Origin: Perognathus longimembris pacificus
Taxonomy: Eukaryota; Chordata; Mammalia; Rodentia; Heteromyidae
Length of the DNA stretch: 64,000 nt
Direction: 5' to 3'
NCBI RefSeq assembly: GCF_023159225.1
Contig: NC_063166.1
Span: 72,294,575 to 72,358,574 of the forward strand
The position numbers were made by a program, and so were the translations under genes. Positions 56,355 through 64,000 of this stretch are shown here, one piece after another (the stretch's first letter is position 1; each line of letters starts with the position of its first letter). Under the pieces are notes generated by a model. It was not told where the DNA came from, did not search any database, and saw only the letters and a list, made by a program, of their open reading frames with translations.

Positions 56355-56807
56355 TGAAGTGCCAGATTTTGAAGTTAGGCCCCACTTTACCACGTGAACC
56401 CCACTTTACCACATGAACCCCACTTTACCACGTGAACCTGAGATAAGCAGGTCCTGTGAGCAGACCCAGGACAAGACCATTAAGGCCCAGTCAGTCTAGA
56501 ACTCTAACCGCTGGGAATGCTTAACTCTGACCACCCCTAGAATGCCTCAAACCCTGAGCCAATCAGATTTGTACCTGTGTCCTAATCTTGCTTGCTTGAA
56601 CACCTGATTGTTGTAACTTTGTTTTTTTGCCTTTATAAGCCCTGTGTAATCATAGCTCGAGGCTCCCTCCTAACCTCCGCTGTGTTGGTAGGTAGGACGA
56701 GGCCCGAGTTGCAGCTCGCTTGAATAAAGCCTTGCCTTGCTTTTGCATTTCGGAACGTCTGAGTCTCGGTGGCCTTCTTGGTGGTCATCTTTCGACTTGG
56801 CACAACA
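56355..56807 (+). repeat. 5' LTR of the ERV
   Basis: 453 bp, TG...CA ends. U3 has three tandem 19-bp repeats (56380-56436), a CCAAT box (56559-56563) and a TATA box (56634-56639). The polyadenylation signal AATAAA is at 56723-56728. It carries an 8-base insertion relative to the 3' LTR near 56668 and one extra T near 56623. It should drive the proviral RNA if still active. Confidence 0.95.
56380..56436 (+). promoter_or_regulatory. Triplicated 19-bp U3 repeat with E-boxes
   Basis: Three head-to-tail copies of 'ccccactttaccacgtgaa'. Units one and three contain CACGTG; the middle unit has CACATG. The same arrangement exists in the 3' LTR at 61700-61756. Tandem repeats in this position are typical of retroviral enhancers; binding by USF/MYC-type bHLH factors is inferred from CACGTG only. 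Confidence 0.85.
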
Positions 56808-56809
56808 TT

Positions 56810-56827
56810 TGGGGGCTCTTCCGGGAT
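56810..56827 (+). other. Primer binding site, proline tRNA type
   Basis: Begins 3 bases after the 5' LTR. It matches the 18-base complement of the proline tRNA 3' end at 17 positions; the tenth base is T where G is expected. This site primes minus-strand DNA synthesis. Confidence 0.9.
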
Positions 56828-56837
56828 CGCCCCAGAG

Positions 56838-57379
56838 ACCCCCCCCCCCCAAGACCCCAGACTCTGAAGGTAAGGAAACAGCGCTGTTCACTTATTTGTC
56901 TTGTCCTGTAATTTGTCTATTTGTCTGTTTGTCTGTTTTGCTTTTGCTTATTTCTTAAAGGGGTTCTTTAAGGGGTTGTTGAAGTGGACGCGCTTACTTG
57001 GCAATCCCGTGGGAGACTGGGGCACGCCCCAGATTCTCCACCACTACTTGAGTCCACTCGGGTCCACTCCTCCTGCACCCTTGCAGGAGGTTGGGCCAAG
57101 TTAGATCTGCTCCTGCTGCTTCTTGCAGGAGGAGGCTTGTGGGCCAATCTAGGAGACTCTCCACTCTTACCTGAGCCCCAGACTCTGAGTCCACTCGGGT
57201 CCACTCCTCATGCACCCTTGTGGGAGGTTGGGCCAACTTAGGTCTCCTCCTGCTGCTTAACAGGAGGAAGAGGCTTGTGGGCCAACTTAGGAGATCTCCA
57301 ACTAACTTTTCTTATTCCCAGGCCTGTGTGTTGTGCTTTTTTTTTTGTAGCCTTTTGAACTAAATATCTGATCAGAGCT
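56838..57379 (+). repeat. ERV leader with a tandem duplication of about 116 bp
   Basis: 57050-57165 and 57187-57302 are related copies, both starting 'gagtccactcgggtccactc', 137 bases apart. A C run opens the leader near 56839. This is the zone where packaging signals normally lie; whether the duplication affects packaging cannot be seen. Confidence 0.85.
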
Positions 57380-57710
57380 ATGGGTAATGTTCTATCTTGG
57401 GGACCTCCATCTAGCCCCCTAGATTTGACCCTAGCTCACTGGAGGGAGGTCAAGGAGATAGCTCAGAACCAAGGTGTGGCCCGTAAGGAACTGCAATTCT
57501 CAAAATCTCAGTCTCTGACTTGCTAGGTTTACCCTGTGCAAGTCAGAATGGCCCATCCTTGAGAGAGCTAATTGGCCACCTGAGGGGAGCTTTAAATCAA
57601 CGCCCCTCATTTAGGCTACCTAGACCAGATTCCTTATATAGACACCTGGAGGGAACTAGTTGACAGGGACACTCCAGCTTGGGTTCGGCCTTTCTTAAAA
57701 TGTTTCAGCT
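57380..57710 (+). pseudogene. gag: ERV gag, matrix remnant
   Basis: Starts ATG GGT (Met-Gly, the myristoylation start of gammaretroviral matrix) at 57380 and stays in frame for 48 codons to a stop at 57524-57526. The first residues include 'WGPPSSPLDLTLAHW', matrix-like. About 90 bases later a different frame (57620-57690) shows a 'DQIPYIDTWRELV' segment typical of the matrix C-terminal part. So at least one stop and one frame change break it. Capsid and nucleocapsid are not recognisable; no zinc knuckle was seen. It would be non-functional. Confidence 0.8.
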
Positions 57711-59580
57711 GTGTCCTCCACTTTGGAGGGTCCCGACCAGTCCTGGCGCCGGCAGCCCAGGGCATGGAGGCGTTGGCCCTGAGTCCTGACCTGCAGCTGC
57801 GGACGACAGGGGCAGACACGGGGCCAGCCCAAGCCACCACGCAGCGCTGTCGTCTGTGTTCTGATAGTCTCTTTTGTGTCAAACCTGCATGAGGCGTACA
57901 GGCAACAGCCCACAATCAGTGTGAGTGTCTGCAAAAAAAAAAAGAACTCTAGGGGAACCCCCACCCAGCCTTCTTAAGCAGAAAATTATTTGGTGTGCTA
58001 AAATGTTTTACTAAGACTAAAAATGTTTTACTAAAACTATCAAGCCCTGGAAAATGAGGCTGGAGAATGCTAAAATCATTTGTTAAAGGTTTTTGTCTTA
58101 AAATGTATGGCCGATGCTTATTCTGCGTGCTTTAAGATCTTTTGAATATGTATGTATGTGTGCATGTGTGAGTATGAACACATTCAAGACTGTTAGTATG
58201 ATGTAAAATTGAGTGAGTTTAAGTTTAAATTCAAATGGTTATCAAGTTTGGGCATTACCAAATGCTTTAAAGGATTCTTGCATTGCATTAAAGAGGAACT
58301 ATAGTTAAAAAAAAATCAGAGCTAAGTGTCAGAAATTTGGATTTAAAAGGATATATATATTAAACTAATGGGGATAAAAGTAAACTCTCATTAACTCTAT
58401 GTATGTAGGAAGAAATGGCAAAATGGGCCAGTGTTTCTCACTAATGTATTGGAAAGCTGAATGGATAAGTATTTCTAAGTGTAATTCTTGCATTAAGGAA
58501 AAATTGTCATTTGAGTTCAAAGGTCTTCATGCCATGCAGTAACTGGGACTGAAGAAAAAAAAGAGACTCTTTTGAAACAAGCAGCCCGTAGGCAAAGGGT
58601 GGCACCTGGTTTCAGAATGTCTGTGAGCTTCAGTTTTTCCAATGCAGATAAAAGCTAAAGTGTTGTGTTAGTGTTAAAAAGGCTTTGAAAATCAAGAATA
58701 CATTTCTAGATAAGAAATTTGGAAGTAAAATTGTCCTAAATAATTATTGCAAAGTGAGAAAAGGAGAATTATGGCTACCAAAATGTTTAATTGCCATTCC
58801 AGCTTCTTTGTAGGTTTTTTTTTTTGGTAACAGTTTCCAGCAGGCCCACAGAGAAGCACAGGTGATTCCTACAAGTTTGTCAAGATCTATTACTGGCCCT
58901 TAATAAGTTCCAGGTGAGAGCATGCTTAAAAACTACTTCTGTGTGGACCACCTCGTTGCTTTAATTGGAGTAAAGTGGCCTCTTATAAGACTCACTGATC
59001 TGAAATGTGCAGTTCGAAGCCAGCCCGGGCAGAGAAAGGTCCCTGTGAGAGACTTGTCTCTAATCAGCCAGCAGAGTGCTGGGAATGGAGTTGTGTGGAG
59101 CTCAAAGTGGTAGGGTGCTAGTCTTGAGCTGGAGAGCTGGGGGACAGCGCTCAGGCCCCGAGTCCAAGTCCAGTGGAAAGTCACTCCTCCTGGGACAAAA
59201 GTGATGGAGCATCTAGAGGCAGTAAGCTGCTGCTTGGATGGCAGAGATGGTGTCAGATCCTAGAGTCACTCCTGTTTGGCCTTTCAAAAGTTAATCAAAG
59301 CCGGGAAGTCCTAGAAGAATAGTTTGTAAGCATGCCTTGCTAATGCCCATGTCTGTCTACTGGGCAGGAACTTGCCAGTCATCTGTGATAGTGGGTAGTA
59401 AGGGTAAGTTTGTCAAATGAGAGGATAGATTAAAATCTCAACCCCCCGCATTTACTCAAAGCTCTGACTGGCAGTGAGAATTTTAAGCTGATACATCTGT
59501 TTAGGAAAAAAAGCTTGTAGACCTGAGATTGTGTCCTTATTGAGATCTGTTAAAGGCCTGCAAAGGTCATCAGAGATCAG
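57711..59580 (+). other. Unassigned ERV interior
   Basis: The first 250 bases are GC-rich. 57980-58900 is AT-rich, with a short direct repeat ('aaaatgttttactaa' at 58000 and 58021) and no open frame. A SINE sits at 58985-59175. It takes the place of capsid, nucleocapsid, protease and most of RT. I cannot assign it to any retroviral domain; foreign or completely decayed sequence are both possible. Confidence 0.6.
58985..59175 (+). mobile_element. Partial 7SL-headed Geo SINE inside the ERV
   Basis: 'cagttcgaagccagcccggg' is the second part of a 7SL head and 'agcgctcaggccccgagtcc' the Geo tail end. The first half of the head is missing. No A tail or target duplication was seen, so it may have been carried in by recombination rather than inserted after the virus. 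Confidence 0.78.
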
Positions 59581-59850
59581 TTCCCCAGCCAGTCAGGAAA
59601 AAGCTTTTACAAACTAGAACGTTAAAAGGCACAAATTTGTAAACCTGAAGTCACCCATCTGGGCTTCATATTAAAAGAGAGCAAGAGTTGGCTGTCAGAT
59701 GCACGTAGACTGTGCTGAAAATCCCTGTCCCTAAATCAGTCAGACAAGTCAGAGTTCCTGGGAACAGCAACAGCAGGCTTTTTGCCAGCTGTGGATACCT
59801 GGGTTTGCTGAGATGGCCAAGCTTCTATATGAAGCCACCAAATAATCTAG
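59581..59850 (+). pseudogene. pol: ERV pol, reverse transcriptase C-terminal remnant
   Basis: Translations in alternating frames give segments near the thumb/connection of gammaretroviral RT, including 'AQICKPEV' and 'HLGFILKE' about 59625-59690 and 'RQVR' followed in another frame by 'FLG' about 59740-59765. The catalytic palm with its YVDD-type motif is not recognisable, so the polymerase core is gone. At least two frame changes. Non-functional. Confidence 0.75.
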
Positions 59851-60075
59851 CCGACCAGGCAGCCAAGGAAGCAGCCCTTCAGCCCAGAGCAAAAGTATTG
59901 ACTTTAGTAGACCCAGGGCCACGAGCTTTGCCTCCTGTGCCCCAGTATTCCCAAGAAGACTGGAGTGGATAAAGAAAATTCCCATGGCCCACAAAACCCC
60001 GGACAGAGAAGGAAACAATGACTGGTGGAAAACTTGTGAAGGGAAACTTATCTTGCCACAAGGGCTGGGTAAGGG
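59851..60075 (+). pseudogene. pol: ERV pol, RNase H C-terminal remnant
   Basis: The frame open at 59712-59972 contains 'LADQAAKEAALQ', typical of the C-terminal part of the gammaretroviral RNase H domain. The upstream RNase H core with its acidic active-site residues is missing; the RT remnant seems joined almost directly to this part. In-frame stops follow at about 59970 and 60068. Confidence 0.72.
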
Positions 60076-60540
60076 GATCTTAAGAGAATCCACCGAGCTT
60101 CTCACATGGGAACCCAAAGAATGCAGGACTTGCTCCGACACTCCAAAGTGAAAATTAGACAAGGAGATCAACTTATTAAAGATATTATTAAAAATTGCAA
60201 GGCCTGTCAGCTCACCAATGCCCCCAATCAACCAGTTACTAAAGGAGCTGGCCTCCGTGGGGATAGGCCAGGTGTGTATTGGGAAGTAGATTTCACAGAA
60301 ATTAAACCTGGAAGATTTGGATACAAATGTTTGCTAGTTTTTGTAGACACCTTTTCAGGATGGGTTGAAGCTTATCCAACAAAGCATGAGACCGCGAATG
60401 TAGTGGCTAAGAGGATCCTGGAAGAAATTCTATCCAGGTATGGCTTCCCATCCACCATTGCCGGCCTTCGTCTCAAAAGTAAGTCAGGGAATAGCCGCTG
60501 CAGTGGGGATGGATTGGAAATTGCATTGTGCTTATAGACC
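60076..60540 (+). pseudogene. pol: ERV integrase, zinc-binding domain and front of the core
   Basis: Open from just after a TAA near 60068 to 60537. The HHCC zinc-binding motif is visible: 'HRASH' near 60091, then CKAC about 30 residues on. The core shows the first catalytic acid in 'WEVDFTEIKP' and a well-kept 'FVDTFSGWVEAYPTKHETAN' stretch. Near 60465 a small deletion removes the segment that should hold the second catalytic Asp (the DNGP motif) and shifts the frame, after which the translation is nonsense. Integrase activity is therefore not expected. Confidence 0.88.
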
Positions 60541-61135
60541 CCAGAGTTCAGGACAGGTAGAGAGAATGAATTGGACTCTAAAAGAGACCTTGACTAAATA
60601 GGCCTTAGAGACTGGCGCAGACTGGGTGTCACTCCTTCCTTTTGCTCTGCTTAGAGTAAGAAATTCTCCCTATCAGCTTGGCTTTACTCCTTTTGAAATA
60701 ATGTACGGGTACCCCCCCCCCCCCATTATCCCTAGCCTTCAGACTGAATTGCTTGCTGATTTGGATGCTGCTGAATTTTTGTGTAAACTTGATTATTTGC
60801 AGCGTGTGCACAAGAATATGTGGCCCCAACTTAAAGCATTATATGATTCTGCTTCTGTCCCTATCCCCCATTTATTCAGACCAGGGGACTGGGTGTTAGT
60901 TCGGAGGCATAACCCCAAATCCTTAGAACCACGGTGGAAGGGACCATACGTGGTGCTACTGACTACTCCCACTGCCCTCAAGGTAGACGGCATCGCCACT
61001 TGGGTCCATTGCTCCCATGCCAGGCCAGCTGACCCCTTTGCCCTGGACGACGACTACCGTGGTGGAACATGGGAGGTCTCCAAGCACCCGACTCAGCCGC
61101 TTCGCCTTTGCCTCAAGGAAAGAAAGTTAAACTGA
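60541..61135 (+). pseudogene. pol: ERV integrase, end of the core and C-terminal domain
   Basis: In a different frame from the preceding half. The third catalytic acid is visible in 'SGQVERMN' (Glu codon at 60560-60562). A TAG at 60599-60601 interrupts. The frame is then open for about 178 codons to 61135, with a 'GFTPFEIMYG' motif, a C run at 60714-60723 still in frame, and the C-terminal 'WKGPY' (GPY/F module) typical of gammaretroviral integrases. Family assignment is secure. Two breaks prevent function. Confidence 0.88.
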
Positions 61136-61655
61136 ACATTGTTATAATTTTCTGTTTGTCTTCTTTCCTTACTACCCTGGCTAGTGTTGATGTTATTTTG
61201 GCAGCTCACTCCAAAGTGAGGTGACCCCCTTATTTTAGGTAGTTTTGGGCTTGCTCAGGAATACGGGTATAGCCACCCGACCCTTAGAGCACAGCTGAGA
61301 AATTTATGTATTATTTTGTTGCTTACATTTGGATACTAAACACTATACAGCTAATGGTAAGTCTGTATAGCTGAAAGTTAATTTTCAGTTCCAGTAATGC
61401 TGCAGTCCCTTGGTAAAGTAGACTAAGGTTATAGGTTCCTGGCTAGGTAAGGTCAACGCCCCTGAATCAGCCTGAAGAAGTTACAGAAGATGGATGATCT
61501 TCACCCATAAGCCCCCCTTTAAAACCGAGGGACCAGAGTTATTTTCGGATACTACTTTGGGCCCTACTGGCCCATGCCTTACCTCTATTTCATCCCCTAG
61601 ACATGCAAGCCATTGAAATGGACAGAATGGAGCCATGATTGGCTCCCAAGGTACC
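61136..61655 (+). other. Post-pol segment without recognisable env
   Basis: Only about 520 bases separate the end of pol from the polypurine tract. A short hydrophobic stretch follows the pol stop (61140-61200) and could be a leader-peptide remnant. No surface or transmembrane domain was recognised. Env is either deleted or was never present. Confidence 0.65.
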
Positions 61656-61674
61656 AAAAAGAAAAAGGAGGAAA
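61656..61674 (+). other. Polypurine tract
   Basis: Eighteen of nineteen bases are purine ('aaaaagaaaaaggaggaaa' with its left edge), directly before the 3' LTR. It primes plus-strand DNA synthesis in retroviruses. Confidence 0.88.
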
Positions 61675-62118
61675 TGAAGTGCCAGACTTTGAAGTCAGGC
61701 CCCACTTTACCACGTGAACCCCACTTTACCACATGAACCCCACTTTACCACGTGAACCTGAGATAAGCAGGTCCTGTGAGCAGACCCAGGACAAGCCCAT
61801 TAGGGCCCAGTTGGGCTAGAACTCTAACCGCTGGGAATGCTTAACTCTGACCACCCCTAGAATGCCTCGAACCCTGAGCCAATCAGATTTGTACCTGTGT
61901 CCTAATCTTGCTTGCTTGAACACCTGATTGTTGTAACTTTGTTTTTTGCCTTTATAAGCCCTGTGTAATCGTAGCTCAGGGCTCCCTCCGCTGTGTTGGT
62001 GGGTAGGACGAGGCCCGAGTTGCAGCTCGCTTGAATAAAGTCTTGCCTTGCTTTTGCATTTCGGAACGTCTGAGTCTCGGTGGCCTTCTTGGTGGTCGTC
62101 TCGCGACTTGGCACAACA
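61675..62118 (+). repeat. 3' LTR of the ERV
   Basis: 444 bp, same architecture as the 5' LTR: triplicate repeat 61700-61756, TATA at 61953-61958, AATAAA at 62034-62039, ending CA followed by ATAT. It differs from the 5' LTR at about 16 bases, including a cluster near 61810 ('cagttgggc' versus 'cagtcagtc'). Confidence 0.95.
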
Positions 62119-62709
62119 ATATGAGCCACACAACGTGGCCTGCCATTGACTTAGTTTTCGAACAGAATCTCCAGAAATCCTAGAATACCTAGGAAACTTG
62201 GGCCCTTGTGTTTAGTGTTAGTATTCACAGTATAAATGGCTCAGAGAGACTGAAATGTTTACATGTGAGTTACTAAAAAGAAAACCTGCTGTATTATGCA
62301 GCACAAGAGGAACTCTTAGAGGAGAAAGCAGGGATCATCTGAGAAATGGCTTCCAGTCAGGCATTCAGAGAGCTGTCTGTGGAGGAAGAACTGACCTCTG
62401 AGACTCTACAAGACTGAGGTGATCCCAGAATTCATGCATGGTCCAACAGCTGATGAGAACAATTTGAATGTTCGTGGGACAGGAATCATCAACCAAGGAG
62501 AACTATAAACCATGACAAATAATACAACAGAGCATTTCTTGAATCTACAGGGTTTGATTCTTCAACCAAAAAAGTTATCCTTTAGTAAAGTGAAGCTTGT
62601 TTGATTTAGAGGGGCCCAAGTAGTCAAGGAGGTGTTTCAGCACCTGCCAATTTTTCCTGTTAAGAACCAGGTAAAAATCTTTGTGGATTATTCAGTCTAT
62701 CCTAACTAG
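62119..62709. other. Unique sequence flanking the provirus
   Basis: Starts with the right-hand target duplication. No gene or repeat recognised. Confidence 0.45.
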
Positions 62710-62726
62710 AGAATTGTACCATTGTG

Positions 62727-62944
62727 GGGGCTGGGAATATGGCCTAGTGGCAAGAGTGCTTGTCTCGTATACATGAGGCCCTGGGTTTGATTCCTCAGCA
62801 CCACATATACAGAAAATGGCCAGAAGTGGCGCTGTGGCTCAAGTGGCAGAGTGCTAGCCTTGAGCAACAAAGAAGTCAGGGACAGTGCTCAGGCCCTGAG
62901 TTCACGGCCTAGGACTGGCCAAAAAACAAACAAACAACAAAACA
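62727..62944 (+). mobile_element. Young IDL-Geo SINE with 17-bp target duplication
   Basis: Head 'gggctgggaatatggcctag' with a B box 'gggtttgattcct', Geo tail 'agtggcgctgtggctcaagt', end 'ctaggactggcc' and a CAAA-rich tail. 'agaattgtaccattgtg' is repeated exactly at 62710-62726 and 62945-62961. This is the longest target duplication in the window. Confidence 0.96.
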
Positions 62945-62961
62945 AGAATTGTACCATTGTG

Positions 62962-64000
62962 CTATAGGAAGACGAAAGGAGCCATAGCTGATAAATACAT
63001 GTGATTGATTTGTAATTCAACTTAGGTTGCATAAGAAGAGAAATAGAAAAAAAAAAAAAAAGAAGGGAAATGGGAAGGATTTGGGCCAATGGGCTCAACT
63101 TGGTCAACAACTGTTTTATTGTTTTTAATAGTGTCAGCTTTGAGAATTTGTACTAAAAATATATCAGAAGACCAGCTTACTGTAAGTCAATCTCTGTAAG
63201 AAATGTAGACTTACAGGGGTCCCCAAAATAACTTAGTTAAATTCTCAAATACAGAAAGGGAAACTGAAGATTCCCCCCAAAAAAGACGTCTAAAAATGTA
63301 GAACTAGTAAACTGTATTTGATGCGCAGGAAGCAATCTAATAATGCTGCTAATTTTGTTTGTGTCTGTGTCGTGAAGACAAAAAGCACTCACTTATTTTT
63401 TATGGTTTCTTACACGTCTCTCAACTTTTGTGCCTTTGACTCAAGCCTTTTCTATGTGACTCCTAAGCTTTCCTATGAGGTACTTGAGCCTGTGTCTCTC
63501 CTCAGATTAACATGTGCATTGTAAATTCACTGTCAATGTCAGCAGGCTAGCTTTTCCAATTTTACAAACGTCTTTTCTTTCAGGAGCTGAAAACCGTTCT
63601 CAAAACTGTCCTGAAAGCAAGTAATGCTTTCGGTCGTTGTCACCTTTGTGACGAACACACTGCAACTCTGCTTTCTGACTTCATTCTTTGGCTGACATTT
63701 TTCACACAGGCTCTGACAGAGACAGCAATTATAAAGACATCCAGGTTGGCATTCAAGGATTCTTGAAGTTAACAAATTGTCCGGGGATAAATGACAATGC
63801 AGTTGGCAGGCTACACATTTCTTTCATGAAAATGCATGTGCAGGGGAACAGAGGGAGACTCAGGAAGAGGCCACACCTATGTTCATGTTCATGTTCATGA
63901 TGCAGGATGCATGCTGTTGGGATTGGCCCCCAGCACTTTCCTCTTCAGGAAGTGATTTGATTCTGGCTAGGTCTGACACACAAGAGAAAAAAAAAATGAA
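62962..64000. other. Unique sequence to window end
   Basis: A run of A lies at 63047-63061. 63540-63840 is repeat-free and conserved-looking, with an open segment after a pyrimidine-AG (see findings). 'ttcatg' is repeated four times at 63880-63900. No gene is called. Confidence 0.4.

Larger units (their letters stand above)
56355..62118 (+). mobile_element. Defective gammaretrovirus-like (class I) endogenous retrovirus
   Basis: A 5.76-kb provirus. The 5' LTR is followed by a proline-tRNA-type primer site, a duplicated leader, a broken gag matrix segment, about 1.9 kb of unassigned sequence with a SINE in it, RT, RNase H and integrase remnants, a short tail without env, a polypurine tract and the 3' LTR. 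Flanking ATAT occurs on both sides (56351-56354 and 62119-62122), a 4-bp target duplication as expected for this class. By hand count the LTRs differ at about 16 of 443 aligned bases plus two small indels. All coding regions are interrupted, so it cannot make proteins for a replicating virus; it might be mobilised only in trans. Confidence 0.93.

Noticed and set aside
57634..57964. Two minus-strand frames rich in R, A and P
   Set aside because: Caused by the GC-rich patch in the ERV interior; no similarity recognised.
59749..60231. 160-codon minus-strand frame
   Set aside because: Antisense shadow of the ERV RNase H and integrase region.
56355..62118. Recent, replication-competent provirus
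   Set aside because: LTR divergence, the missing env and multiple breaks in gag, RT and integrase rule it out.
1..64000. CRISPR arrays, bacterial operons, integrons or phage
   Set aside because: No spaced direct repeats, no dense coding and no ribosome-binding sites. The repeat content is entirely mammalian.

Overview
This window is mammalian nuclear DNA from a rodent, most probably of the superfamily Geomyoidea (kangaroo rats, pocket mice, pocket gophers). The main reason is the SINE content. Many near-full-length dimeric SINEs join a tRNA-Ala/ID-like head to a 'Geo' tail, the structure described for IDL-Geo, which is reported as restricted to Geomyoidea. Long CA, GA, CT and TTTC microsatellites and worn MIR, L2 and L1 copies also fit a mammalian intergenic or intronic region. 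The genus and the chromosomal location cannot be read from the sequence.

No intact host protein-coding gene or functional RNA gene was found. The many short open frames are repeats read in translation (SINE tails, CA or CCT repeats) or antisense shadows. The one stretch that looks like broken host coding sequence is on the minus strand at about 27972-28700: some 240 codons open apart from one internal TGA, in a family I do not recognise.

Layout. 1-9.4 kb: old L1 and MIR debris, several 7SL-headed Geo SINEs, GT/GA and TTTC repeats. 9.4-15.4 kb: ID copies, L1 fragments and largely unique, partly conserved-looking DNA. 15.4-18.9 kb: two closely spaced young IDL-Geo insertions with 14-bp target-site duplications, then L2, L1 and older SINEs. 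20.65-21.1 kb: a probable solo LTR. 21.6-27.9 kb: a SINE-dense segment. 28-35 kb: the broken coding remnant, MIR/L1ME relics and an unusual unique block at 31.86-32.2 kb. 35-49 kb: more SINEs, L1ME, L2, CA and CCT repeats, and a very degraded retroviral pol relic at about 48.7-49.4 kb. 50.36-51.7 kb: an L1 tail apparently split by a second solo LTR. 53.5-55.0 kb: an old repeat holding a B1-like insertion, and one SINE inserted inside another.

The largest feature is an endogenous retrovirus at 56355-62118. It has two LTRs about 3.6% different by hand count, a 4-bp target duplication (ATAT), a proline-tRNA-type primer site matching 17 of 18 bases, a gag matrix remnant, a broken gammaretrovirus-like pol and a polypurine tract. 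Env was not found. The internal damage looks greater than the LTR divergence, which suggests a non-autonomous copy mobilised by a relative. It cannot encode a working virus: gag, RT and integrase are all interrupted, and the integrase frame has lost its middle catalytic aspartate.

No CRISPR, operon-type or other unexpected system is present. The points most worth checking are the modular Geo SINE tail shared by two unrelated heads, the mosaic ERV, the minus-strand open stretch at 28 kb, and several unique blocks with the texture of conserved noncoding elements.
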